A stretch of DNA of 17,590 nt from DATKWF01 sp035529715. Its GTDB lineage: Bacteria > Chloroflexota > Dehalococcoidia > Dehalococcoidales > RBG-16-60-22. The notes below the pieces were generated by a model. The model ran no database searches. It worked only from the letters and a program-made list of their open reading frames with translations, and was not told where the DNA came from. The stretch covers positions 1-17,590 of the forward strand of contig DATKWF010000108.1 of the NCBI GenBank assembly GCA_035529715.1. The letters are read 5' to 3'. The first letter of the stretch is position 1, and the number at the start of each line of letters is the position of its first letter. Positions 1 to 7,200 of the stretch are shown here, piece by piece. Both the position numbers and the translations under genes were made by a program.

Positions 1-1
1 A

Positions 2-886
2 GGCGGTTACTTTGACATGATACCCCTGGATGCTGCCACTGACCTGAGAAGGGAGACAGTCCTTACTCTGGAGGAGATGGGCATCAGGGTTGAGACCTCC
101 CACCACGAGGTTGCTGACAGTCAGCACGAGATAGATGTGAGATATACTGATGCCCTGACTATGGCGGATAACGTGATGACCTACCGTCTGGTAGTCAAGC
201 AAATAGCCTTAAAGAATGGTGTTTATGCTACCTTCATGCCCAAGCCTGTATTTGGCATCAACGGCAGCGGTATGCATGTGCACCAGTCACTTTTCAAGGG
301 TGAACGAAACGCCTTTTTTGACAAGGCTGGTGAGTATAACCTTTCCAAGGTAGCCAGGTGCTATATCGCTGGACTATTAAAACACGCGCCGGAGATTACG
401 GCTATTACCAATCAGTGGGTCAATTCTTACAAGCGGCTGGTTCCCGGCTATGAGGCGCCGGTGTACCTTTCCTGGGCACGACGTAATCGGGCTGACCTTA
501 TCAGGGTTCCCGAGTACAGACCGGGCAGGGAAAAGAGCACCAGGATTGAGTATCGCTCACCTGACCCTGCCTGTAATCCGTACCTTGCCTTCAGCGTGAT
601 GCTGGCTGCCGGGTTGGAAGGAATTGAGAATGGATATGAAGCTCCCGCCCCCGTGGAAGAAAACGTGTATGAGATGGACGCAGAGGAAAGAGAGAGAAGA
701 GGGATAGGGTCTCTTCCTGGCAGTCTTCTGGAGGCTATCCTGCTCACTGAAAAAAGCGAGATGGTGCGAAAGGCACTTGGCAATCACGTTTTCGATGGTT
801 TCATTAAGAATAAGAAAGTTGAGTGGGACCAGTACCGGACTCAAGTTACTGACTATGAGTTGAAGAGATACCTGCCGATTTTGTGA
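2..886 (+). CDS. glnA: Type I (alpha) glutamine synthetase, C-terminal part; 5' end outside window
   Basis: Glutamine synthetase makes glutamine from glutamate, ammonia and ATP in the cytoplasm. The frame is open from the first bases of the window (G-G-Y-F-D before the first Met at 17), so the gene begins upstream and that Met is internal. Catalytic-core motifs follow in order: SHHEVADSQHEID (metal and glutamate binding), NGSGMHVHQS (ATP-binding loop), NSYKRLVPGYEAPVYLSWA, and RIEYRSPDPACNPYLAF. The C-terminus (NVYEMDAEERERRGIGSLP, then WDQYRTQVTDYELKRYLPIL) resembles the short GSI-alpha enzymes of Bacillus type. I see no adenylylation-site motif typical of GSI-beta, so feedback inhibition rather than adenylylation is more likely (inference). 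The next gene on this strand starts 174 bases downstream with its own promoter. Confidence 0.95.
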   Translation, partial: GGYFDMIPLDAATDLRRETVLTLEEMGIRVETSHHEVADSQHEIDVRYTDALTMADNVMTYRLVVKQIALKNGVYATFMPKPVFGINGSGMHVHQSLFKGERNAFFDKAGEYNLSKVARCYIAGLLKHAPEITAITNQWVNSYKRLVPGYEAPVYLSWARRNRADLIRVPEYRPGREKSTRIEYRSPDPACNPYLAFSVMLAAGLEGIENGYEAPAPVEENVYEMDAEERERRGIGSLPGSLLEAILLTEKSEMVRKALGNHVFDGFIKNKKVEWDQYRTQVTDYELKRYLPIL

Positions 887-940
887 GTTTAATGTTTAAG
901 CCAGCTTTCTATCATCATTAATCGCGTATGGGATTTTTGA

Positions 941-969
941 TTATTGCACCGTCAGCTGTCTTGTATAAT
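941..969 (+). promoter_or_regulatory. Probable promoter of the aminotransferase gene
   Basis: A perfect -10 hexamer TATAAT lies at 964-969. A weak -35 (TTATTG, 941-946) sits 17 bases upstream. It lies in the gap between glnA and the aminotransferase start at 1061, leaving a leader of about 85 bases in which I see no clear structure. The -35 match is poor, so the call rests mainly on the -10 box. Confidence 0.45.
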
Positions 970-1060
970 TGAGCCTCAGAATTTAGTGAGCTTCTCAGAT
1001 TATGAAGCCGATAGAAGATTAGTTAAAATTAATATTTAAAGCGTCACAAGGAGGACAAAA

Positions 1061-2224
1061 TTGAAATTATCTCCCAAAGTTGACCGTTTAGGAACAGAGA
1101 CTGCTTTCAAGGTTTTGGCTCAAGCCCAGGCGCTTGAAGCCAAAGGTGTGGATGTCGTTCATCTTGAGATTGGTGAACCTGATTTTGATACGCCGAGAAA
1201 TATTTGCGATGCAGGAATCAAAGCAATTAACGATGGTTACACTCACTACTGCCCTTCTCAGGGCATACCTGCTTTGCGTGTTGAAGTCGCCAAGGAGATG
1301 GAAAGGACTCGTGGTATTTCAGTGAGTCCTGACCGTATTATTATAACTCCAGGTGCCAAGCCCATCATTTTTTACTCGATTCTGGCGCTTCTTGATGAAG
1401 GGGATGAGGCTATATATACCAATCCTCTATTTCCTATTTACGAATCAATGATAAACTTTTCCGGGGCTACTGCGGTGCCCATTCCTCTTCGTGAAGAACT
1501 TGATTTTCGTTTTGATATAGATGAGTTAAGGTCGAAGATAACGCCACGTACCAAGCTTATGATCCTTAACTCTCCCCAGAATCCAACTGGCGGTGTTCTG
1601 GAGGAAAGTGATATTCGCTCCATAGCTGAAATTGCCCAGGAGTATGACCTTACCGTCTTTGCCGATGAAGTATATGAGTATATTCTTTATGAAGGAAATC
1701 ACTATAGCATTGCCAGTTTACCGGGCATGCTGGATAGAACTATACTGCTAAGCGGCTTTTCCAAGACCTACGCAATGACTGGCTGGCGTATGGGTTACGC
1801 TGTTATGCCACCACAGCTGGTTGACCCCGTTGTTCGTATGATTACGAATAGCGTATCCTGTACGGCACCTTTTATTCAATATGCCGGCATAGAGGCAATA
1901 ACCGGTCCACAGGACAGCGTGCACAGGATGGTTGAAGAGTTTAAGAAGCGGCGGGACCTCATCGTGGAAGGGCTGAATAAAATTAAAGGTGTAAGTTGTC
2001 GCCTGCCCAAAGGTGCTTTTTATGTGTTTCCCAATGTCAAAGAAGTTGGGATGGAGTGTAAAGAATTAGCCAATTATCTATTGAGCGAAGCCGGGGTAGC
2101 CACTCTGGCTGGCACCGATTTTGGTGAGTATGGCGAAGGCTACCTCAGATTATCCTACGCAACATCCCAGGATAACATCAAGAAAGCTTTGGAGAGGATA
2201 AATAAAGCGTTAAGCAAGTTTTAG
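1061..2224 (+). CDS. aspC: Pyridoxal-phosphate aminotransferase, aspartate/prephenate aminotransferase type
   Basis: A class I/II aminotransferase of fold type I, 387 residues, likely interconverting aspartate and oxaloacetate with glutamate and 2-oxoglutarate. Visible motifs: LEIGEPDFDTP (about 35-45), NPTG (174-177), ADEVYEY with the PLP-nitrogen-binding Asp202, SGFSKTYAMTGWRMGY with the PLP lysine Lys235, and YLRLSYA whose Arg363 should bind the substrate carboxylate. The start is TTG at 1061, preceded by a strong AAGGAGG at a 6-base spacing; no better start exists. The gene converges on kbl, with only 20 bases between the stop codons. Substrate range (aspartate, prephenate or aromatic) cannot be fixed from sequence alone, so the symbol denotes the family rather than a proven activity. 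Confidence 0.88.
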   Translation: MKLSPKVDRLGTETAFKVLAQAQALEAKGVDVVHLEIGEPDFDTPRNICDAGIKAINDGYTHYCPSQGIPALRVEVAKEMERTRGISVSPDRIIITPGAKPIIFYSILALLDEGDEAIYTNPLFPIYESMINFSGATAVPIPLREELDFRFDIDELRSKITPRTKLMILNSPQNPTGGVLEESDIRSIAEIAQEYDLTVFADEVYEYILYEGNHYSIASLPGMLDRTILLSGFSKTYAMTGWRMGYAVMPPQLVDPVVRMITNSVSCTAPFIQYAGIEAITGPQDSVHRMVEEFKKRRDLIVEGLNKIKGVSCRLPKGAFYVFPNVKEVGMECKELANYLLSEAGVATLAGTDFGEYGEGYLRLSYATSQDNIKKALERINKALSKF

Positions 2225-2244
2225 GTTAGCCTATTTTGCCTTAC

Positions 2245-3426
2245 CTAAAGCACTTTTAGTTCCTTCCCTGTACGCTTAAATACATCTAAGGCGAAGTCCA
2301 GGTCCTCAGGGGTGTGGGCCGCTGAAATTATTACCCTTATCCTGGCTTTACCCTTTGCCACCGTGGGGAAGCCGATTGCCTGGGCAAATACTTTTTCCTC
2401 GAATGCGCGTCCGGAGAAGGCACGTGCCAGCTTCTCGTCGCCAAGCATGACCGGAGTTATCGGGGTTTCGGAATGCCCTACGTCAAACCCCAGTGATTTC
2501 ATTCTCTCTTTGAAGTAGCGTGTATTTTCCCAGAGTTGCTTTACCAGCTCGTCCGATGCTTCAAGCACTTTGACTGCGGCGATACAGGCGGCAACATCCG
2601 GAGGCGTGACCGCCGATGAGAAGAGGAAGGGCCTTGCCATCTGTCTCAAATACTCAATCAGGCTCTTGCTGCCGGCTACGTACCCGCCAACAACTCCAAA
2701 GGCTTTGGACATGGTTCCTATTTCTATGTCAACCCTGCCATGCAGGTGGAAATGGTCGACTATCCCGCGGCCGTGGTCACCCAGTACACCTTCGCCGTGT
2801 GCGTCATCAACCATAACCATTGCGTTATACTCTTCGGCGACTTCGGCTATTTCTGGTAGTGGAGCCAGGTCACCGTCCATGGAAAACACCCCGTCGGTGA
2901 CTATTAACTTCTTTTTTACCGCTTTTCCTTCTTTTTCAAGGACATCTCTTAACCCTCTGGCATCCAGATGGGGATAAACAAAGCGCTTTGCCCTGGTGAG
3001 TCTGCTGCCGTCTATAATGGAGGCATGATTCAGTTCGTCGGAGAATATGGCGTCTTCTTCTCCAACGAGCGCAGCTATGGCTCCAAGATTAGCACAAAGA
3101 CCGGATTGTAAAGAGAGGGTATCCTCCACATGTTTAAATCTAGCCAGGGTCGCTTCAAGCTCAAGATGAGAGCTCATGGTACCGGCTATGGAGCGAACAG
3201 CTCCTGGCCCAGCACCGAACTGGTCTAGAGCCTGTTTGGCTGCTTTCCTGATTTTGGGGTGGTTGGCAAGGCCAAGATAATTGTTCGAACATAGATTTAA
3301 GACGTGTGCGCCGTCAACATCCAGCCACGCGCCCTGTGAGGACTCTATCGTACGGATTTGGTTATAAAGCCCGGTATCTTTTAGCTGTTGTAATCTCTCT
3401 GAAATGAAGTCAAATTTATTGCCCAT
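2245..3426 (-). CDS. kbl: Glycine C-acetyltransferase (2-amino-3-ketobutyrate CoA ligase)
   Basis: An alpha-oxoamine synthase of 393 residues. The Kbl reaction joins 2-amino-3-oxobutyrate and CoA to give glycine and acetyl-CoA, the second step of threonine breakdown. Motifs: CSNNYLGLANHP near residue 46, LNHASIIDG with a conserved His at 134, DGVFSMDGDLAPL, VDDAHGEG (Asp207 and His210 for PLP), and TMSKAFGVVGGY with the PLP lysine Lys241. The C-terminus, with KGKARIRVIISAAHTPEDLD, follows E. coli Kbl closely. The related BioF and serine palmitoyltransferase are less likely, but overall similarity in the family makes this a best fit rather than proof. No threonine dehydrogenase gene is beside it. 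The ATG at 3426 follows GGAGG at 9 bases. A promoter lies at 3460-3488. Confidence 0.85.
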   Translation of the reverse strand: MGNKFDFISERLQQLKDTGLYNQIRTIESSQGAWLDVDGAHVLNLCSNNYLGLANHPKIRKAAKQALDQFGAGPGAVRSIAGTMSSHLELEATLARFKHVEDTLSLQSGLCANLGAIAALVGEEDAIFSDELNHASIIDGSRLTRAKRFVYPHLDARGLRDVLEKEGKAVKKKLIVTDGVFSMDGDLAPLPEIAEVAEEYNAMVMVDDAHGEGVLGDHGRGIVDHFHLHGRVDIEIGTMSKAFGVVGGYVAGSKSLIEYLRQMARPFLFSSAVTPPDVAACIAAVKVLEASDELVKQLWENTRYFKERMKSLGFDVGHSETPITPVMLGDEKLARAFSGRAFEEKVFAQAIGFPTVAKGKARIRVIISAAHTPEDLDFALDVFKRTGKELKVL

Positions 3427-3459
3427 TTAATCAATCCTCCCTCTGCATTATTTCATTTC

Positions 3460-3488
3460 ATTGTAGAATACGATTGCAGCTTTGGCAA
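3460..3488 (-). promoter_or_regulatory. Promoter of kbl
   Basis: On the minus strand, TTGCCA (3488-3483) and TACAAT (3465-3460) are separated by exactly 17 bases, each matching the sigma-70 consensus at 5 of 6 positions or nearly so. The ATG of kbl lies about 35 bases downstream, with the GGGAGG ribosome binding site in between. Confidence 0.7.
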
Positions 3489-3601
3489 GTTGGCTGGTTG
3501 TTGCCAGGTATCCCGGGCGTCGGCGTATTACCCTGTAAACACTTGGGCGTGCCTGATTTGGGTTACGCACTTAAGCGCAGGGAACTGAAGTCTGTGTAAA
3601 G

Positions 3602-3678
3602 TGGCGACCCCGGTGGGATTTGAACCCACGATCTCCACCGTGACAGGGTGGCATGTTAGACCGCTACACCACGGGGCC
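3602..3678 (-). tRNA. tRNA-Asp (anticodon GTC), CCA end encoded
   Basis: Read on the minus strand, a full cloverleaf runs from 3678 to 3605. The 7-bp acceptor stem (GGCCCCG against CGGGGTC) has one G-U pair at position 2. The D arm contains TAGCGGTCTA, the anticodon loop CTGTCAC has GTC at 3644-3642, and the T arm is GTGGGTTCAAATCCCAC. The discriminator base is G (3605), as expected for bacterial tRNA-Asp. The next three bases (3604-3602) read CCA, so the 3' end is encoded. The gene stands alone between kbl and the divergent ribosomal-protein operon; I could not identify a convincing promoter. Confidence 0.97.
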
Positions 3679-3849
3679 ATTTCAGGCAGGAAGATTGTTG
3701 AAAAGCTATAAAACTATTAAAAATTGTCCTTTTATTTGACTAGAGTCTATCAGAGGTAATGTCTGGTGTCAAGGTGGCGTCTTAACGTCGGTAGGCGGCA
3801 CCCGGGCAACTTGTTAATTCCACACACGGTAGCTTGCTCCTCACAATTG

Positions 3850-3879
3850 TTGTTTGTATTTTCAAGTTTGTGGTATAAT
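3850..3879 (+). promoter_or_regulatory. Extended -10 promoter of the rpsF-ssb-rpsR operon
   Basis: TATAAT at 3874-3879 is preceded by TGG, giving the extended -10 form TGnTATAAT. A -35 hexamer TTGTTT lies at 3850-3855 with an 18-base spacer. Transcription would begin near 3886, about 20 bases before the rpsF ATG. Confidence 0.75.
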
Positions 3880-3906
3880 GAGCAATAAAATTTTTTAGGG
3901 AAGCAG

Positions 3907-4242
3907 ATGGCATTAAAAAAGACTAGCAAAGAAGCAGTGAAGGTAGAAGAGAAGCAGGTGCGTGACTATGAATTGGTATTTATCGTTAATCCGGAGGCTG
4001 AGGAAGCGGTACTTGAAGCTGCGGTAAATAATGTGAGTCAGTTTATTACCGGTAAAGGTGGTGTCACTTCTGAGGTTGAGCGGTGGGGTAAACGGAAACT
4101 AACCTATCCGATAAAACATTTTCTGGAGGGTAGTTATGTGGTGACTCGGTTTAAGATGAGCCCTGTGTGGAGTAAGGAACTGGAGGCAAGTTTACAAATT
4201 TCCGAAGACGTCCTGCGGCACCTGTTGATTAAAGTTGAGTAA
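3907..4242 (+). CDS. rpsF: 30S ribosomal protein S6
   Basis: S6 binds the central domain of 16S rRNA next to S18. The core begins at RDYELVFIVNPE and continues through VERWGKRKLTYPIKHFLEGSYVVTRF to a C-terminus ending in LIKVE, a normal S6. From the ATG at 3907 the protein has 111 residues, with a basic/acidic stretch of about 17 residues before the usual start. A GTG at 3958 would give a 94-residue protein starting MRDYELVFIV, which is the usual family length. The ATG is kept because it lies just downstream of the promoter and an AGGGA sequence, but the true start is uncertain. It leads the classic rpsF-ssb-rpsR operon. Confidence 0.93.
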   Translation: MALKKTSKEAVKVEEKQVRDYELVFIVNPEAEEAVLEAAVNNVSQFITGKGGVTSEVERWGKRKLTYPIKHFLEGSYVVTRFKMSPVWSKELEASLQISEDVLRHLLIKVE

Positions 4243-4306
4243 TTGAATCGGGTGGTTACCCGGCCCTGGTTTAAGGGTGGGGTAGGGTAAAAGGAGTTTT
4301 GAGAAA

Positions 4307-4750
4307 ATGCCAAGTTTAAATAAAGTTATCATCATAGGAAATATCGGCGGTGAGCCTGAAATGCGGTTCACGCCTAATGGGAAACCAGTAACCTCATTTC
4401 GCGTTGCCACTAACTGGATAACCACTACTCCTGAGGGTGAGCGCAAGCAAGAAACCGAGTGGTTCAGTGTGGTGACCTGGAACAAGTTGGCTGAACAATG
4501 TAACCAGTTTCTGGCTAAGGGCCGATTGGTTTATGCTGAGGGTAGAATTCATACGCGGACCTGGGAAGGGCAGGATGGGCAGCAGCACTCCAGGACTGAG
4601 GTAATTGCCAATAAAGTAATATTTCTGGAGAGACGAGGGGTGGCCCCGCTTTCCGAAGAGAAGGTAGAATCCGAAGAGAAGGTAGAATCCGAAGAGAAGG
4701 TAGATGAAAGTGGCAGTGCTGAATTAGGGCCGGATGATATTCCATTTTAG
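4307..4750 (+). CDS. ssb: Single-stranded DNA-binding protein
   Basis: SSB coats single-stranded DNA during replication and repair and recruits partners through its C-terminal tip. The N-terminal OB fold covers about residues 1-110 (LNKVIIIGNIGGEPEMRFT, then TEWFSVVTWNKLAEQC and LVYAEGRIHTRTWE). A short acidic linker contains nearly three copies of a six-residue unit (SEEKVE), and the protein ends in DDIPF, the conserved acidic tip. At 147 residues the tail is shorter than in E. coli SSB. The start ATG follows AAGGAG at about 11 bases. The gene lies between S6 and S18, its standard place in many phyla. Confidence 0.96.
   Translation: MPSLNKVIIIGNIGGEPEMRFTPNGKPVTSFRVATNWITTTPEGERKQETEWFSVVTWNKLAEQCNQFLAKGRLVYAEGRIHTRTWEGQDGQQHSRTEVIANKVIFLERRGVAPLSEEKVESEEKVESEEKVDESGSAELGPDDIPF
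4653..4704 (+). repeat. 18-bp tandem repeat in the ssb linker
   Basis: The unit CCGAAGAGAAGGTAGAAT occurs twice perfectly (4653-4670, 4671-4688) and a third time for its first 16 bases (4689-4704). The copies are identical at the DNA level, which suggests recent slippage. Each adds six acidic/basic residues in frame to the flexible linker. Confidence 0.95.
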
Positions 4751-4785
4751 GTAGACACTACAACTTAGACTGAGAAGGACAGGGT

Positions 4786-5082
4786 ATGGCGGAATATAGA
4801 GAAGCAAAGAATAGAAGATGGGAAAAACCAAGGTATGTACCCAGACGTAAGGTTTGTTCCTTTTGCAAGGATAAAACTACCATCATAGATTATAAGGACA
4901 TGATGAGACTGCGCCAGTACATATCGGATAGAGGCAAAATTGAGCCTCGTCGTAAAACTGGCACCTGTGCCAAGCATCAGCGTCTTTTGGCAACGGCAAT
5001 AAAGAGAGCGCGGTATCTGGCTCTGCTGCCGTATGTGTCAGCTCATATCCGTGAAATGGGAGGCGCTGGTTTACGTAGTTAG
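4786..5082 (+). CDS. rpsR: 30S ribosomal protein S18, zinc-binding form
   Basis: S18 pairs with S6 on the 30S platform. The core reads RRKVCSFCKDKTTIIDYKD, then LRQYISDRGKIEPRRKTGTCAKHQR and LATAIKRARYLALLPY, all diagnostic. CxxC (Cys25, Cys28) together with TCAKH downstream suggests the zinc-binding (C+) paralogue rather than the cysteine-free one. Length 98 residues is slightly long because of C-terminal residues after LPYVSAH. It is the third gene of the operon, 35 bases after ssb. ATG at 4786 follows AAGGAC. Confidence 0.96.
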   Translation: MAEYREAKNRRWEKPRYVPRRKVCSFCKDKTTIIDYKDMMRLRQYISDRGKIEPRRKTGTCAKHQRLLATAIKRARYLALLPYVSAHIREMGGAGLRS

Positions 5083-5099
5083 TTTGGCTAAGTTGAATC

Positions 5100-5155
5100 C
5101 TCTCTTTTTTATCCTCCGCTTAACAGGAAAAGAGGGTGTTAGTTTGTTTTTAATA
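5100..5155 (+). terminator. Possible terminator or attenuator between rpsR and rpmH
   Basis: A stem forms between CTCTTTT (5102-5108) and AAAAGAG (5128-5134), extended by C5100-G5136 and one wobble pair, with a loop of about 19 bases. A T-rich stretch follows but is interrupted by G and A. It could partly terminate the S6-SSB-S18 transcript before rpmH. The long loop and imperfect U tract keep this tentative. Confidence 0.3.
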
Positions 5156-5165
5156 GGGAGTTAAC

Positions 5166-5306
5166 GTGCCGAAGAGGACTTATCAACCGAAGGCAATTCC
5201 GAGAAAACGTGAGCACGGCTTCAGGGCGAGAATGAGCACCCGCGGTGGGCGGGCCGTCCTGAAAGCAAGGCGACTCAAAGGTCGTAAGAGATTGACTGTG
5301 GTATAA
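5166..5306 (+). CDS. rpmH: 50S ribosomal protein L34
   Basis: A 46-residue, very basic protein: MPKRTYQPKAIPRKREHGF, then RARMSTRGGRAVLKARRLKGRKRLTVV. This is the complete L34 signature (KRTYQP..., HGFRARM.T..GR.VL..RR.KGR..L). The start is GTG at 5166, with GGGAG six bases upstream. It heads the conserved rpmH-rnpA-yidD-yidC-jag order, 52 bases before the rnpA start. The gene is often adjacent to dnaA and oriC, but here the S6 operon lies upstream instead. Confidence 0.97.
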   Translation: MPKRTYQPKAIPRKREHGFRARMSTRGGRAVLKARRLKGRKRLTVV

Positions 5307-5358
5307 TGCTGGGAAGTAGTATCTCCACTTAGTGACAAATGGGTAAGGAGTGGGCGCA

Positions 5359-5721
5359 GTGAGGGGAGAAGAATACCTTACCAAAACAGCACAATATTCA
5401 CTGGTTTATAATAAGGGCAACTCGTGGGTGAGTGATTTAGTGGTGATGAAGGCTTTACCTAATGGCCTTGCCTTATCCAGGTGTGGTTTCTCGGTTAGTC
5501 GGCGGGTAGGTAAGGCAGTAGTGAGAAACAGAGTGAAGCGTTTACTCCGTGAAATCTTACGACTGACACTGTTACCGCCGGGGTGGGACCTCGTATTTAT
5601 TGCTCGTCCTCGGGCGGCTGGTGCTGATTATACTGAGCTTGAGAAATCAACTAAGGGTTTGCTGCGCCTTGCACGAGTATTGGCGGGAGAGCATGAAGAA
5701 ATTTGCATTGGAACTAATTAG
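5359..5721 (+). CDS. rnpA: Ribonuclease P protein component
   Basis: The small basic protein subunit of RNase P, which matures tRNA 5' ends with the catalytic RNA. The RNR motif is clear: SRRVGKAVVRNRVKRLLRE, about residues 47-65. It is followed by the usual LPPGWDLVFIARPRAA and TELEKSTKGLLRL. I prefer GTG at 5359 (120 residues) over the in-frame GTG at 5350, because AAGGAG at 5345-5350 gives an 8-base spacing to 5359 but overlaps the earlier codon. The 3' end overlaps yidD by 29 bases, as is common in this cluster. Confidence 0.93.
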   Translation: MRGEEYLTKTAQYSLVYNKGNSWVSDLVVMKALPNGLALSRCGFSVSRRVGKAVVRNRVKRLLREILRLTLLPPGWDLVFIARPRAAGADYTELEKSTKGLLRLARVLAGEHEEICIGTN

Positions 5722-5902
5722 ACTCTATCAGTTAACGCTGTCACAGGTGATGTTGCCATCCTGTCGTTTTTCTCCCACTTGCTCTCAATATACTTATGAA
5801 GCTATCAACAAGCATGGCTTTATCAAGGGAACATGGTTGGGAATAAAGCGTTTGGCTCGCTGCCGTCCTTTTCATCCGAGCGGCTATGACCCGGTACCAT
5901 GA
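5693..5902 (+). CDS. yidD: Membrane protein insertion efficiency factor YidD
   Basis: A 69-residue YidD family (DUF37) protein that assists YidC-dependent insertion at the inner face of the membrane. The family signature is complete: LIRLYQLTLSQVMLPSCRF, then SPTCSQYTYEAINKHGFIKG, and ending RCRPFHPSGYDPVP, with the conserved cysteines in PSCRFSPTCS and ARCRP. The start is ATG at 5693 (MKKFALEL), preceded by GGGAGA and lying inside rnpA. The upstream part of the same open frame (5600-5692) looks like rnpA read out of frame and is not included. Translation is probably coupled to rnpA. Confidence 0.93.
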   Translation: MKKFALELIRLYQLTLSQVMLPSCRFSPTCSQYTYEAINKHGFIKGTWLGIKRLARCRPFHPSGYDPVP

Positions 5903-5952
5903 TACCTGTTTTTAGTTAATGGTTGTGATTGTGTATTAACATTAGATTATTT

Positions 5953-6014
5953 GGTCTCGGCTCTTTTTAGAGGGAGACCGCTGAAAAGGGTAAAACCCTT
6001 TCAATTTATTTTTG
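5953..6014 (+). terminator. Two adjacent hairpins after yidD; second is terminator-like
   Basis: Hairpin one pairs GGTCTC (5953-5958) with GAGACC (5974-5979), and inside it CTCT (5961-5964) with AGAG (5969-5972) around a TTTT loop. Hairpin two pairs AAAGGG (5985-5990) with CCCTTT (5996-6001) around TAAAA, followed by CAATTTATTTTT. They fill the 144-base gap before the next gene and may reduce readthrough from rnpA-yidD, or act as processing sites. Confidence 0.4.
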
Positions 6015-6046
6015 GTAGATAACTTCTTGCGGGAGGGATTAAGTAG

Positions 6047-7189
6047 GTGTTTTTTAAGTATGGTAAGTCGCTGGCAGGCAGGCTATCGCTCCTGCTGCTT
6101 ATGCTTCTTCTGCTTATCAGCGGGCTGGTGTTCATCGGCTGTGCCCGGACCGGGGCAATACCCCGCGGCTGGTCAGGAGGAGCAATAGCTGATGGCACCA
6201 TATTTTTGGGTTCTATGGAGGGCAAGCTTATCGCCGTAGATGTATCAAGCAGTGGCCGCCGATGGCCTGATGTTCCTTTCAAACCTGCGGAAGCCACTGG
6301 CGGCTTTGGCTGTGCCCGGGCGCCGGCAACGGTAGCGATATATGGAACTCCAGCCATATCCGGCGATTTGGTTTATGTTGCTGCCTATAACGGCAAAATT
6401 TACGCGATTAATGCTAAAACAGGGGCATTGAGGTGGGTATATCCGCGTGAAGGGGAGCTTGAACCTATCGTTGGTGGTCCTACCGTGGCTGGGGACATGG
6501 TTTATGTTGGTGCTTCCGATGGAAAACTTTACGCCCTGGATGCGGTTACCGGTGACAGGAAGTGGGAGTTTGAGAGCGAGGATAAGATATGGTCAACTCC
6601 TTCGGTTGAAGATGATACGCTGTACATCGGTTCCTTTGATAAAAAGCTCTATGCCCTGAATGCTGCTGATGGTAGTAAAAAATGGGAGTTTGAGACTGAA
6701 GGAGCTATTGCGGCGACGCCTCTGGTCTATGATAACACGGTTTATACTGGTTCTTTTGACAGATACCTTTATGCCCTGAATATTGCCGATGGCAGTTTAA
6801 GGTGGAAGTTCCTGGCCGGGAACTGGTTCTGGTCTCGGCCGATGGCTCATAATGGCATTGTCTATGCTGTCTCTCTTGATGGCAAGATTTATGGCCTGAA
6901 GGCTGAAGATGGGCATAAGGTGGTTGAACTTGACCTGGGGAATCCGATTACCTCATCGCCGGTACTGGTCGGTAGCTCAATTATTGTTGCCACTGAGGAA
7001 GGTCAAGTATACTCTCTGGATACGGAAAGTAACCAGAAAAAGAAGCTAGTCAACCTGGAGGAAGAGATATATGCCCCTCTCTCGGTCAGCGATGGAGTCG
7101 TTTATATACACACCGAGAAGGATAATCTCTATGCCGTGGATGCTCAGTCAGGAGCGCAGGCCTGGAATATTTCATTAAAGAGTGAGTGA
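6047..7189 (+). CDS. PQQ-repeat beta-propeller lipoprotein, BamB-like
   Basis: A 380-residue exported protein. The N-terminus is a lipoprotein signal: basic GKSLAGR, then a leucine-rich core and FIGC, with Cys27 as the likely lipidated residue. The rest is a run of about eight PQQ-type blades with the recurring pattern VYVGxxDGKLYALDAxTGxxxWxF; the clearest are between residues 105 and 260. Eight blades is the number in BamB, the scaffold lipoprotein of the outer-membrane beta-barrel machine, but repeats alone do not prove that job. The gene lies between yidD and yidC, and its stop is 11 bases from the yidC start, so the two are probably co-translated. A role in folding or receiving YidC clients at the outer face of the membrane is inference. 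GTG at 6047 follows GGGAGGG. Confidence 0.85.
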   Translation: MFFKYGKSLAGRLSLLLLMLLLLISGLVFIGCARTGAIPRGWSGGAIADGTIFLGSMEGKLIAVDVSSSGRRWPDVPFKPAEATGGFGCARAPATVAIYGTPAISGDLVYVAAYNGKIYAINAKTGALRWVYPREGELEPIVGGPTVAGDMVYVGASDGKLYALDAVTGDRKWEFESEDKIWSTPSVEDDTLYIGSFDKKLYALNAADGSKKWEFETEGAIAATPLVYDNTVYTGSFDRYLYALNIADGSLRWKFLAGNWFWSRPMAHNGIVYAVSLDGKIYGLKAEDGHKVVELDLGNPITSSPVLVGSSIIVATEEGQVYSLDTESNQKKKLVNLEEEIYAPLSVSDGVVYIHTEKDNLYAVDAQSGAQAWNISLKSE

Positions 7190-7200
7190 GGTAGTTTTAA

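Noticed and set aside
2220..2249. Seven-bp inverted repeat (TTTAGGT with ACCTAAA) between the convergent aminotransferase and kbl genes, possible bidirectional terminator
   Set aside because: Loop of 16 bases, AT-rich stem and no clear T tract on either strand; too weak to call.
3679..3760. Possible promoter for tRNA-Asp on the minus strand
   Set aside because: AT-rich sequence offers several poor -10 and -35 matches but no pair with good hexamers and spacing.
4653..4704. Direct repeats as a possible CRISPR or iteron array
   Set aside because: Units are adjacent without spacers, in frame and inside ssb; they are a coding tandem repeat.
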